Assembly (NCBI GenBank): GCA_022570795.1 | Contig: JAKUDP010000014.1 | Span: 1-64,000 of the forward strand | DNA from: Sphaerulina vaccinii | Lineage: Eukaryota > Ascomycota > Dothideomycetes > Mycosphaerellales > Mycosphaerellaceae | DNA length: 64,000 bases | Direction: 5' to 3' | Part shown: piece after piece, positions 39,093 to 48,625 of the stretch | Layout of the letters: each line of letters opens with the position of its first letter | How positions within the stretch are numbered: the stretch's first letter is position 1 | Program-made: the position numbers and the translations under genes | The notes under the pieces: model-generated | The model's database searches: none | What the model was told of the DNA's origin: nothing | Seen by the model: the letters and a program-made list of their open reading frames with translations, nothing else

Positions 39093-39338
39093 TATCGAAA
39101 TAGAATAATAATATATATACTTATAATATATAGAAAGAGTCTTAATACGCGATAGAAGTAGAAGCGTTAGATAGGAACTAACTATATTAATTATATTAGT
39201 TAGTTATAGGTTATATCTCCTTCTAAGATATAAAGTATTAGATAAGTTATACGACCTATTATTATATAACTTATATTATATATTCTAATCCCTAGAGAGT
39301 ATCTCTTAGATAGTCTAACTAGACTATACTTTCTAATA
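39093..39338 (-). repeat. 5' LTR of the complete Copia
   Basis: This partner LTR is also 246 bp and lies upstream on the element's own strand. It would carry the promoter for the element's transcript. It differs from the other LTR only by C/T and G/A exchanges, without indels. Confidence 0.93.
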
Positions 39339-39556
39339 TATATAACTATAATACTTTCTATAAATATAATATATATAAAATATATTTATATTTTTTAAAA
39401 CTTTTATTTATCTAAGTTTAGAGTAGTTTAGAATACTTTTATTCTATTATAACTCTACTAATATAACTATATTTTCTAGAACTAGATATATATAGTTATA
39501 GTATATTCTATATAGATACTCTATTATAAGTATAGATTAGGTTATAAAGTAAATTT
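39339..39556. repeat. Partial subtelomeric unit resumed after Copia
   Basis: It continues unit position about 1910 to about 2130 and stops where block B begins in units 1-3. Here the following bases (AGCTTCTAGGTT) belong to neither block B nor block C. Confidence 0.85.
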
Positions 39557-40104
39557 TAAATAGAGCTTCTAGGTTCTCTTTAGCCTATAACCTAATTATA
39601 TAATATTTTTAGTCTATTAATCTAAAATTGTAGTAGCGACGAGTTTCGGCTAATATATATACTTATATAGTAAAATAGAACCTAGCGTTTCTATTCTCTA
39701 GCTTACCTACCTACTATTTAGCTATACAAACTCTAAGGTAATTATATCTACCTTAGGGTTAGAATAGCTACGGTTAATACTACTATGTCTAAAGCTAGCG
39801 CTAGCGCAAATAATAATCTTTAGGTATTTAGCTATCTTTCCTAGTATAATATAATCTAGAAGCATACCTTCGGATAGTCTGTAAGTCGATATCTTATCTC
39901 CGCCATTGTCCCTTCTTGGCAGGTATATTCTTTATATATATCGTCCACCTCATCGACAACAACAGTCAACGATGCTTTTGAGAGTAGGCATGTTAGCCTA
40001 CAGATCGACCTACGGCATACTAGAACTACTGTATACTAACGAAGAAGTGGATTGCCTGGAGGATGGTCAAGCGACCCGCTAACAATACTGGTGTATATAT
40101 CTGC
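39557..40104. other. Transition from repeat arm to unique DNA
   Basis: Base composition climbs in two steps: 39557-39850 is still TAG-rich but holds TG, CG and GCTAGCGCTAGC; after about 39850 the sequence is normal. The plus strand carries the end of the decayed unit frame (to about 39895). The minus strand may carry damaged 3' exons of the secreted-protein gene at 40413-40105. Confidence 0.6.
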
Positions 40105-40413
40105 TCACGTCAATTCAATCATTTCGTCTCCGCAGAATACGACCAACACACTAGTAACTATCTCCCGGTCGTTGTCGTCGTTCTTGAAATAGTGCTCATA
40201 GATTGTATCTGTGAGGTCTGAGGAGGTCTTTAGGACGATCGCTGCGAGCGTCAAGGCGTCGACGAAGGCATGGCTCAGTTGTTCTTGCTCTTGGTCTGAG
40301 AAGCCAGGTCCGATAACTGGCACGAAAGGGTTATAAGCTCGAGTTGTGGGGATTGCCAAGATCGTTGATAGCGTAGAGAGTGTGGCGAACAGGACCGAGA
40401 AGCAGAACTGCAT
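40105..40413 (-). CDS. Small secreted protein, probably 3'-truncated metallopeptidase-like
   Basis: The ATG at 40413 opens a 102-residue frame. A clear signal peptide (residues 1 to about 20, MQFCFSVLFATLSTLSTILA) is followed by a short mature part with the helix-like stretch DQEQEQLSHAFVDALTLAAIVL and HYFKNDD. This pattern recalls the N-terminal half of secreted fungal proteins related to deuterolysin/lysine-specific metallo-endopeptidases, but the zinc-binding HExxH half is absent, so the assignment is tentative. The downstream minus strand has possible introns (GTATTC at 40140, acceptors near 40080 and 39985) and a later frame reading TCQEGTMAEIRY and YPKVC, stopped by TAG near 39855 where the RIP zone begins. 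The gene is likely broken by the spreading repeat border. Confidence 0.5.
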   Translation of the reverse strand: MQFCFSVLFATLSTLSTILAIPTTRAYNPFVPVIGPGFSDQEQEQLSHAFVDALTLAAIVLKTSSDLTDTIYEHYFKNDDNDREIVTSVLVVFCGDEMIELT

Positions 40414-40821
40414 CTTGATACGTGTCGTTACCAGAATGTAGGAGCAGTGGCTTGAAGAGACAAAGAAAAAAAGACGAAACTATCATAAGGTACTTGAAGG
40501 ATGATAGTTGCAGTGCCTTACATTTCTCTGGTGTCTTCGTTGCAGTCGCTCATCACACTAGATGGCAGACGCCTTGAACAAGAAGATGGCATGTGAGGGT
40601 TGATGATAGTCACAATGGTCGCAGACGCAGAGAACAAGATCCACGTGTCGCACCTGATGTGACTCACCTGGTAACATACAGTAAACGGTGCGTCGAACGT
40701 CATGCGTACCCAAGCTTTGAAGGACGAGGTGCTCACTTCAAATTTGGAATGAACCTTTCACCTTCCTCATCTCTCTATCCTCTCTCAAGAAAACCTGCTT
40801 CCCACGCTCACAGTCGCCAGA

Positions 40822-41430
40822 ATGGCACAACCCACACTTCAGGTCAATATGGCCATATCTCCATCCCACTTTGCGCTAGGCGATGAAACCTGTACTCTCA
40901 CAATTACGGCCACATTGGACTACTCTCACCCCATCACAATCTATACCGGGTTCAACATATTCCACTTGTACCACGCTCAGCTGCGACCCTCAAACTTCTC
41001 CTGCATTGACCTTTCCGACAACGACAAACCTCTCGACATGGTAATAGAGCTAATCAATCGCACACCATGTGTCAGCCTCGAGATCGGGGGCCAAGATGAT
41101 AAATTCCTCGTCACCTTCTACCCAGGAGTTCCAGTCACATTCACAGACAAATTCGACATGGCGACACGGGCTGTCTGCGACACACTGAAGCCAGGACATC
41201 GTTACCGTTTCGGCATTAACCGAGGAAGACGTAACAACGGGTCGCTTTTCTTTCGATGGCTGCATGGCACGAGGGAAGATGTCATGACGAAGGAATTCAA
41301 ATGGGCCCGAGAGGAGCTGCAGAGATCGGAATTCTTGATCGAAGGCGGCGAGGACGTGGAATTTGAGGTCGATGGAGATGCGGCACCGCCAAAGGTATCG
41401 TCTGGTGGTAGCAGGTGGTCTCGACCATAG
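40822..41430 (+). CDS. Fungal protein of unknown function, 202 aa
   Basis: A single-exon frame runs from ATG at 40822 to TAG at 41430, with a pyrimidine-rich leader just upstream. There is no signal peptide or membrane segment. The first 120 residues are rich in alternating hydrophobic residues (LTITATLDYSHPITIYTGFN; FLVTFYPGVPVTFTDKF), suggesting a beta-sandwich, followed by a basic stretch (GHRYRFGINRGRR) and an acidic C-terminus (EGGEDVEFEVDGD). I associate this layout, with ITIYTxxxIF and PGVPVTF, with uncharacterised lineage-restricted proteins of dothideomycetes, often multi-copy and variable. That is recall rather than a search. No function is assigned. Confidence 0.75.
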   Translation: MAQPTLQVNMAISPSHFALGDETCTLTITATLDYSHPITIYTGFNIFHLYHAQLRPSNFSCIDLSDNDKPLDMVIELINRTPCVSLEIGGQDDKFLVTFYPGVPVTFTDKFDMATRAVCDTLKPGHRYRFGINRGRRNNGSLFFRWLHGTREDVMTKEFKWAREELQRSEFLIEGGEDVEFEVDGDAAPPKVSSGGSRWSRP

Positions 41431-41591
41431 GTAAATCAGCACTATGTACTAGCAGACCAGTACTACATACTTGTTCTTCCAATTCACCGCAGGAAAAGCC
41501 TCGTTATTGCCGGACTCGTTCTCATGAACGTCCTAGCTGCAAGTTGGTGCTTTCGGCAATTTGAATGCTCTGCTAAACGCCGGGCGTATAT

Positions 41592-42656
41592 TTGTTATTT
41601 ACTTATAGTATACGAATTTCTAAGAAGAGTAGCCCTTTATATATTAAAGACTCCTGGGCTTGGCAGTCGCACTTGCACGAATTCAGTTATCGATATGTCG
41701 AGGCAGGTTGGGGTCTGCTGAGAAAGGCCTTCACAAGCTTGAAGCGTCACGGCAAGCTGTCATCTATCATGCTTGACGATAATATCGATGAAGCTCTGGC
41801 ACGCGGTGGCCTCATCGCAAAGCGCTTGGGGATATTGAGAGATTTTGGCGACTTTAGCCTGGGCTGTACCTGCGACCCATGCAATAGCACAGTTTTCTCT
41901 GGCTTGATTGATACGGTTCATCACTGCAACAACAACCTGCAGCTCACATCGCTGGCTGTCTGGCCTAAGGAGTGGAGCATCCTTGTGGACCGGTACACTG
42001 CGTCGCACTCGAACGGAAATTCCGAGAAATTCCTCTTGCAGGACTTCCTCGCCAAGTTAACAGCTGTGCTTCCAGCTGTTCAGCACCTCCAACTTTCAGT
42101 CCGGTCAAGAACATATCCTCCGTCGCAAGCCGTCGATAATCTCTGTATTGTCATTGGTTCCGCTCAGAATCTGAAATCACTGCAAGTCCACATTCGCACA
42201 GGCTCTCAGGCTCGTGACCCTATAACTAGGAGTTACGTCTATCCCTATTATGATTTCGACAGCGAAGATACTATCACGCGCCCACTCCTACAGCAGAACT
42301 TTCCGAACTTGCAATCACTGGAATTGTCATCAGGAAATGCACCAGGTACCACCCTTAGAACTGGCCTGCCGGCTTCTGTCGACTTGGTCCAGCTACAAGC
42401 TTTCGCGTCCCGACATCCAGCACTTAGAAGGCTATTATTGAGGCGCCTGGACCTAGATGACGAGAATGAAATTCTCAAGGACATGGACGACGGCGTGAAG
42501 ACTTCAGGGCATTCAGAGGCTCTCAAGGAGGTAGAAGAGATGCAACCAGAGCCAGTCGGCCCAGACTGGATCCGTGCCACAGCCAAGCTGAATCAGCATC
42601 GATTGAGAAGGCTGCTGGGCAGGGAGCTCGTGATCCTCAAAGATACGTCTCCTTGA
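41592..42656 (+). pseudogene. 5'-truncated F-box/leucine-rich-like gene
   Basis: The frame is open from about 41592 to TGA at 42656, but the first in-frame ATG is at 41769 (295 residues), and the coding-looking part starts earlier, near 41650 (SWAWQSHLHEFSYRYVEAGW). The protein has leucine-rich spacing typical of fungal F-box-associated proteins (QLTSLAVWPKEW; VQHLQLSVRS; NLKSLQVHI; NLQSLELSS; HPALRRLLLRRLDL), yet no F-box precedes it. At 41583-41650 an AT-rich patch with TAG-rich, repeat-like sequence (TTATATATTAAAG) sits where the 5' end should be. Either an exon was destroyed by a small repeat insertion or the start uses an unseen exon. Function unknown; ubiquitin-ligase adaptor if the F-box was once present. 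Confidence 0.5.
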
Positions 42657-43657
42657 ACATGTATCCACGACATATCCCGGTATGTAGCCCAGATGACGTA
42701 TGATCACATCATAACTATGCTCACGGAGTAAGCATCAGTCTAAACTCGAGACTGATTGAGTCGAGCATCAATTCATACAGACTCATGAGGCCTTCCTCCA
42801 TGTCCCTCCTTATCCACACTCACCCGACTCGAATCACCCTGGACCTCAGACCGCAGACGAACTCACTCCCCGTGGCTGTTGCCTGTTTCCTACCATCTGT
42901 GTGCTCCTCCGCCAGAGACGATGGCCTGAGGCAATTGCAGTGGAGAGGCATGCGAGCCCAGTACTGTGTGAAGCCCCAAAAAAGCTGGCGACTAATCTTC
43001 GAGATCTCGCAGACTTGCAACTGCGAGTGTGAATCATACTCGCTCGACTGATGCTGTCCAGAAGCAGCTAATGAAAAGTGCCAGAGTGGTTGCCAGCTCC
43101 CACGTGGAGGGCCATATCATCGAGACCGCGCCAGCAGGACGTATCGGATGGCTGCATTGAGCAAGCATGGGTGCGGTGGCGGCATGTAGGGATCCTCTGT
43201 CTTTCCACTTCAATCGCTTCTCAAGATCAGCTTCTTGCGTGAGCCGCACATGGTTGCTACGACACCAAAGGATCATCCCATGCCTGCTCGTCTCGCCTCA
43301 AGTTGCTACTCCTTTCGAAGTGTGCCATATGTATCGACCCAATTGCCTTCCGTCCCTCTTAGATGTTGCTAATCACAGTATCAGAAGCCGAATGTCAGCA
43401 GGTCTTGATGATGGATCTGCATCCTTCTGTGTGATCAAAAGGTGTCCTCGATTAGTGTATAAAGTCGCTGGAATGACAAAATTGATCTTCTGGACCACCC
43501 AGAACGAGGGCGTCACGACCGCATTCTTGGCTTGATGTTGAGTTGCGCAGTCAGCAACGCGTCTGAGCTCGTGGATTGTTGCCGCGAGCATAGAGGCCAG
43601 CAGTCCCAAAGACGTCGAAACGCTAATTTGCAAAAGTCCAGCCTTGCAAAGCTACGA
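42657..43657. other. Intergenic, no gene seen
   Basis: Short frames on both strands lack coding character or family resemblance. The stretch separates the convergent F-box-like gene (+) and the Cys-rich membrane protein gene (-), so it should hold two 3' ends. Confidence 0.6.
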
Positions 43658-44609
43658 TTATGGCACAGAAGCCGAAGTCGTGTAATTGTGAGGACTTCCA
43701 CGTTCAACCAGGAACTTCGTGCCTGATCGCAGGTCCGTTGAGCTCGCACAATCTCCTTCGACTTCGTTTTGTATACGATCATGCCCGAGCTCTTCGACAC
43801 CTGTATTATATGCCACATATTGTCTATTGACCAGCTCAAGCTCATCTGATCTCGGCGTCGTGAGCGAGAATTGATTGCTCTTGCTCTTCCTTAGCATCAC
43901 CACGAGCCATCCTATCGTAGCCAGAGCGAGCGATAACGATATGCCTAAGGAGACACTGACTCCAGGAAGCACATGATGGCTGCGATTGCGGCGCCCTTTC
44001 GCATTCGTGGCTGTGGCGGTAACGGTAGTCTGTGCCAGGCCAGGTACTGCCTCTTTCATCGTGCCAGTCGCGTTCTGCAATGTCGAAATGTTGAAAGGCC
44101 TAATGAACGTCGCTGATCCGAAGCCGCCACCGAGTCCAGCTGCACAGCAATCAGTCGTGGTTGTATCATTAGCCCATCCACAACATAGCGTGCCATCCGC
44201 GCAAGGATACAGTGGTGCGATCCCATCAGAGTTGACTGTTCCTTGAACATTAGCTCAGCACGTCTCAAGGGATAGACGTTCAACCTACACGATTTGCATC
44301 GCTGGACACACTTGGGAGAATTCCACGTAGCGCCTGTACAGCCGCCACGATATAGGAAGTCATAGCGAGAGCTAAAGCAATAGCCTCCAATTAGGCAAGA
44401 GTCGATTGCTGGCCATTTGGTGTTCTGGCAGCACCCGCCCGGATTAGCTTCATTTACGCCAGGGCAAGGCTGCAACGTCGTGCCGACGTCTCCAGAAGGT
44501 AGGTAGCAGGAGGACGATGCTGATAGAACAGCAAAATCAAGGGTAAGGAGTAGAGGTTGAAATATTACTGCTAACTTTGTCTCAAGAGCTTTTTGTTGGT
44601 AAAGAACAT
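43658..44609 (-). CDS. Cys-rich single-span membrane protein
   Basis: Two exons are proposed: up to 44289, and 44235-43658, with a 53 bp intron (GTAGGT...AACAG) joining KS to FNSDG. The ectodomain starts after a hydrophobic stretch (LLLTLDFAVLSASSS) with CYLPSGDVGTTLQPCPG, then GGCCQNT, CLIGGYC, GGCTGATW, CVQRC, PLYPCADGTLCCGW and CCAAG. This dense Cys pattern is followed by a Ser/Thr/Asn linker, one transmembrane helix (GISLSLALATIGWLVVML) and a charged cytosolic tail. It matches a common fungal architecture of cell-surface proteins of unknown role, often Ser-rich and wall-sensor-like. The start is unresolved: a charged start MFFTNKKLLRQ at 44609 would complete the signal peptide but is one base out of frame near 44575. 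This could be a frameshift, a sequencing error or a missed exon. Confidence 0.65.
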
Positions 44610-44979
44610 TAGAAACACAGCGATGGCGATGTCGAGGAAACGAGTGGGAGTCCAAGTGTGCGCCATATATGCAGCCGTTGTACTCAATGGAGGGCCGTAT
44701 GCAGCTCGCATAGACCAACAATAGCAATGCATGCGTGCAGGACTGGAGTGTACTACTTCGCCAGGCAGTACCGCATCCTGCAGCATTCGTCATTCTGTTC
44801 AAGGTTTCCAGACATGCAGCGCGATCTTCTTTTCGTGCCCGAAATCGTGGGCCAAAGTCCGGAGTTGTGGCTGCTTGTATGAACATCTCAGATCGCGGTG
44901 AGTTCCGGAACATAGACCAAGACACTGTGAAGTCACTCGGACGAGGACCTGAAGTATAAACGTCTTTGTACAACGCTAC

Positions 44980-45317
44980 TGTAGAGCTCTAACGAGGCTA
45001 TATGTAGCATGAAGACTCTTTCTTGCCACTACTATTCCTCGCTTCTACTTTGTCAAGAGCTGATGAACCATCGCTCTTCCAGCTCTAGCCCAGCGACAAG
45101 CTTCCTCCGTTCTCGACGCCAGGCTGTGAGCTTGATCACAGATCGCTCCGTCACCGTTTTCATTCAAGTTATAGTACAAAGCCGCGGTCTCTTGATGTGG
45201 TAAATCCTGGCTTGGACTTCGTCGATGTGATTCCTGAGCTTGGAGCGAAGTCATGAACTGATGAAGAGGTCAGCACTCCTCGCATCACCAAAGGCCCAAG
45301 CGAGACTTACTTCCTCA
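44980..45317. other. Intergenic, no gene seen
   Basis: It lies between the start of the Cys-rich membrane protein gene and the 3' end of the aminotransferase gene, both on the minus strand, so it should contain the promoter of the former. No specific site is recognised. Confidence 0.5.
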
Positions 45318-46592
45318 TCAAACCACAACACTCCAAGGATGTTCCTCCTCACCATACTGAATCCCCTCAATCCAATTCTTCATCTGCTCCACAACCGGCC
45401 CAAACTCCTTGCCTTCCTTCAACCCACAATCCACCAGTTCGCCCTTGTAGCTGATAGCTCGCACAGGGGAAACAGTAGCAGCAGTTCCACTTCCAAACAC
45501 CTCCAACAACCTCCCCTCCTTAGCAGCCTCAGCCAACTCTCTCATATGGAATCTCCTCTCAGAAACTTTCCAGCCTTGCGGAACCATTCTCTCGCGTGCA
45601 AGTGCCAGAACGGAGTCTCGAACAACACCATCCAAGATCGTACCATCAAGTGGAGCAGTCATCAGTTCCTTCTCACCATTCTTATTCTGGATCGCAACAA
45701 AGAAATTCATCGTCCCAACCTCCGTAACGAAATCCTCTTCAACTCCCGTCTCAGGATCCATATCCTTGAACAACCACAAATTCTGATGAAAACCTCTCGT
45801 GGCAGCTTGCATTTGGGGTACGATGCAAGGTGCGTAGTTGGCTCCTAGCTTTGACGCTCCTACTCCTCCTGGCCAGGCTCGCACGGCGTAGTCTGTTGCT
45901 TCGAGGGAGATGGCTTTGAATCCTGTGGGGTAGTAGGGTCCTACTGGCGAGGCGATTACGTAGAGCATTGCGCTTCCTGGGGGGCCGACGCCGAGGGTTC
46001 GTTGGGTTCCTATCATGTTGGGGCGGATGTAGAGGGAGTAGCCTTTTTGGGAGGGGATGAATCTCTCCTCCAACTTGACGAATTTCTTCAACAACTCGAT
46101 AACAGCTTCGCCATTGAATGTCGGCAGCGCAATCCTCGCAACACTCTTATTCAACCTCGCCATATTCTTGTCCGGTCTGAATAGCCTAACTCTTCCTGCC
46201 TTATCCTTATACGCTTTCATCCCCTCGAATGCTTCGAATGCGTAATGTAGTACACATGTCGCTGGGTCGAGGGAGAGGTTCTGATAAGGTGTGATGCGAG
46301 GGCGGAGCCAGCCGTCTGAAGCAGTCCATTCGAGAGAGAGCATGTGGTCTGTGAAGGCTCGACCGAAGACGAGTTCGGAGTGCGGTGTGATTTCCTTGGG
46401 CGTTGTGGTTGTGGTGACGGTGAGTTGAGAGGCGTCGATGGTGCTGAGGCGAGGATCGCTGGCGTCGGGAGCACGGAGCTGATGTCTTCGTGCGCTGTTG
46501 CTCAAGGCTCGTGTTGTGGTCGTCGTGAGTGCATTTTGTGTGGTTGCACGCGCGCAGCTTGCGCTTCTGGCGAAGAGCGTTCGGAGCGCCAT
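45318..46592 (-). CDS. Branched-chain amino acid aminotransferase, mitochondrial
   Basis: An intronless frame of 424 residues starts at ATG 46592 (MALRTLFARSASCARATT). The first ~35 residues are Arg/Ser/Thr/Ala-rich without acidic residues, a mitochondrial targeting peptide. The rest is a fold-type IV PLP aminotransferase: HYAFEAFEGMKAY; LYIRPNMIGT; IASPVGPYY; the PLP-lysine motif GGVGASKLGANYAP (Lys about 248); and the phosphate/PLP motifs EVGTMNFF and FGSGTAATVSPV. It interconverts Val, Leu and Ile with their 2-keto acids using glutamate/2-oxoglutarate, the last step of their synthesis or first step of breakdown. The mitochondrial form corresponds to yeast BAT1. Length and all key residues are normal, so it is probably functional. 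Confidence 0.95.
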   Translation of the reverse strand: MALRTLFARSASCARATTQNALTTTTTRALSNSARRHQLRAPDASDPRLSTIDASQLTVTTTTTPKEITPHSELVFGRAFTDHMLSLEWTASDGWLRPRITPYQNLSLDPATCVLHYAFEAFEGMKAYKDKAGRVRLFRPDKNMARLNKSVARIALPTFNGEAVIELLKKFVKLEERFIPSQKGYSLYIRPNMIGTQRTLGVGPPGSAMLYVIASPVGPYYPTGFKAISLEATDYAVRAWPGGVGASKLGANYAPCIVPQMQAATRGFHQNLWLFKDMDPETGVEEDFVTEVGTMNFFVAIQNKNGEKELMTAPLDGTILDGVVRDSVLALARERMVPQGWKVSERRFHMRELAEAAKEGRLLEVFGSGTAATVSPVRAISYKGELVDCGLKEGKEFGPVVEQMKNWIEGIQYGEEEHPWSVVV

Positions 46593-47020
46593 TGTACTTG
46601 TGTGTAGTCGAAGTGAGTCGGAGCTGTAGTACAAGGGTCTCGAATCTCAAGTCCACCGCCGATCACGGAGAACGCTCGGCTTCACTGTGGCTGAACCGAA
46701 GAGAGAGATTGCATTACAGTACAGTGCACGAGGTCATACATTATCATTCAGAACTATATATGCGACTCCTCAAATTGCAATCGATATTGTCTGTTCCGTT
46801 CTCAGGGGCCTGGGTGGCTTCCACCTCCGCCAACTTGTGGTCTGCGTTCGCTACAATCTGTTGCAGCTGCAGGTACGTAGCCCATCTCCCTAGTCTGCTC
46901 TCATGGAGAGGTGATCTGTTTCCAGATGACGATACCTTCAGCACCGAGTAGCAACGGCTCATGTCCCGAGCATCAATCCCGCCGTCTTCGCTCTCGCCAC
47001 GCATGGCATCTGTCTTTCCT
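46593..47020. other. Promoter region of the aminotransferase gene
   Basis: This is the gap between the aminotransferase start and the stop of the bZIP gene, both on the minus strand. It would hold the aminotransferase promoter and the bZIP 3' end. No credible gene is visible; small frames there lack coding character. Confidence 0.5.
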
Positions 47021-48625
47021 TCATTGATAAAATCCGTTCCATGGCACAGCGCCACTCGTCTGGTAGATAGTCTCGTCCGATGGCATACACGTATGTGTCC
47101 CATTTCCTGTCACCTCGCCAATTACTGTCGCTCGTCTCTGCTGTGGATGTATCGCTTGCTGCTGTTGGAAGTGCTGATGATGATGTTGATGCGGAAGTTG
47201 CTCAAATCGATGCTGTTGTTGATGATGTTGCTGTCCATGAATCTGCTGTTGCTGTTGTTGCAGCCACGCCATCCTGTCTGCCAATCCAAAACGTGGTGTG
47301 AGTTGCGTCAATGGCATATAGTTCGCCGGGGGCACATCGTCCGACAGTCCAGGGAAGTCGTAGAAGAAGTTGACGTCCATTCTCCAGTTCGCCATATCAA
47401 GAAGTCCAGCTTCAAATTTGTGTGTGAGTTGGTATAGGGAGGATTTCGGCGAGAAGGCCACAATCTCAAAAGGTTCGAGCTGTCCTACCATTCGGATGTT
47501 GCGCGCGAAGAGTGCCCAGAACTTGTTAGTGAGCATGTCGTTCCTCCCTGAAGACATGAGACGTTCGCGGAGTTTCGGCCAGGTGAGGTGATCGATTACT
47601 GGCTCATGTGCTATGAGGCTTTCGGCCATGCTGCGGTCGCGTTAGTATTGTTGGCGAGATTGAGGATGAGTGACGGGTACTTACTGTGGCTGAAACCAAG
47701 GAGGTAGCGGTCCTTCGACCTGAGTTGCCACGGTCTTGGTTTCGAACATATATCTGTGGCATCGTCGATCAGTATGGACGTGAGGAAGCGAGATTGCGCG
47801 ATCATACCTCTTGTGAAGCATTCGCAGACAGCTTATTCGCTCCACCATGTTGCAATCCTTGAACAGGCACATGTCGACCATTTGGAGCACTTCCCATAGC
47901 GGACACACCTGCTCGTAGCGAGACATCGCAAACTTCCAGCCTTTCAAGACGGCATTGATGATGACATCCTGGTTGTGCTCGTCGTCGTAGCATATCCGCT
48001 CTGGCGGAATGTTTCGAATGTGATCTACGAGGTGGTTTAAAAACATGGTGAGATCTCTACCACCTGGTGTGGCTGCTCTACCAGTCGAGGCAAGCATGGC
48101 AGTTATTTGTGGATGCGCGAAGCCATTGCGATCTTGATTCCCAGATCCAATGACACCAGACATGTCCAGTTCATGAACACTCGAGGCCGAAGGAGGCACT
48201 CTCGCTGAGCTGTGCCCATAGTCTGCACCAAGACTCAGCAGTTGTTCTCACGTCTGCATTGACAGTCACATACCTATTGCCTCGGGCCAGAATTGTGAGT
48301 CGGGAAGGTTGTTCAGAGATGTATTGATGGTGCCATCAATGTCAGTGGAAGCTGGACTCGTACTACTCGCCGCATCGATTCGTTGTGTCACGTCGGGAGC
48401 CAAGTCTTTGCCATTGTTAGATTTTCCAGCTTCCAGTTCCAGTACGCGTGCTTCCAGCAGAGCAAGTCGATCTTGAACTTCTTTCTTCAGAAATCTGTTG
48501 GCTTTCCTGTCGACTTCTTGTTTTCGCTGTCGTTGGTCTGCAGTGAGGACACGGCCACTTGCCCAAGCTTTTTTCTCGACTCCTCCTGCATCTGCACGCT
48601 TTCCAGTTCCTGTGCGAGCGCTCAT
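47021..48625 (-). CDS. bZIP transcription factor with DUF3425 domain
   Basis: Four exons (48625-48274, 48204-47808, 47753-47685, 47630-47021) join in frame to 475 residues; introns of 69, 54 and 54 bp start GTATGT, GTATGA and GTAAGT, and the last two show TACTGATC and ACTAAC branch sites. Residues about 31-66 are a basic region plus leucine zipper (RQRKQEVDRKANRF... then LALLEARVLELE). The middle is the fungal DUF3425 domain (helices such as DLTMFLNHLVDHIRNIPPER, PPWFQP, LTWPKLRERLM, FFYDFPGL). The C-terminus is a Gln/His-rich tract (about 47190-47290), a typical activation or low-complexity region. It is a nuclear DNA-binding regulator; the targets cannot be told from sequence. The exon model is mine and is consistent in phase throughout. 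Confidence 0.88.

Larger units (their letters stand above)
33614..39338 (-). mobile_element. Structurally complete Copia (Ty1) retrotransposon, 5,725 bp
   Basis: Two 246 bp LTRs (33614-33859 and 39093-39338) bound an internal region coding on the minus strand. A 5 bp target duplication TATAT flanks it (33609-33613 and 39339-39343), and removing the element plus one copy restores the subtelomeric unit sequence exactly. Internal order on the minus strand: primer binding site, gag/protease/integrase region, then reverse transcriptase with a YVDN relic of YVDD near 34950-34970, then the RNase H region near 34320-34360. This order is the Copia type. Stops and the D-to-N change show that it is dead. 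It retains more CpG and TpG than its host repeat. Confidence 0.93.
73..39850. other. RIP-mutated AT-rich subtelomeric arm
   Basis: This whole stretch consists of repeats in which CpA and TpG are almost missing and TpA is greatly over-represented, while CpG (TCG, GCG, CGCC) often survives. That is the product expected of repeat-induced point mutation acting preferentially at CpA. As a consequence ATG, CAT and TGA hardly occur and TAG/TAA saturate all frames, so no long ATG-started frame exists until about 40.1 kb. The Copia element at 33614-39338 keeps more CpG, TpG and CpA than its surroundings and so looks younger or less heavily mutated. Confidence 0.93.
31510..39895 (+). pseudogene. Innermost copy of the unit reading frame, split by Copia
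   Basis: This is the block C/A reading frame seen in the units, here broken at 33613 by the 5,725 bp Copia and resumed at 39339. Unlike units 1-3 it is not cut at the B boundary. From 39557 the same frame appears to run on for about 110 further codons, with only a few TAG/TAA and less mutation (runs such as SKIVVATSFG and LKLALAQIIIF), to a TAA near 39895. It therefore shows the likely ancestral 3' end of this unidentified gene. Phase continuity across the heavily mutated part was judged by eye. Confidence 0.45.

Noticed and set aside
45240..45848. Long plus-strand frame opposite the aminotransferase
   Set aside because: It is the antisense shadow of a strongly conserved gene and its residues are low-complexity Leu/Ser/His.
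47190..47290. CAN-repeat microsatellite
   Set aside because: It is the coding sequence of the Gln/His-rich C-terminus of the bZIP protein and stays in frame.
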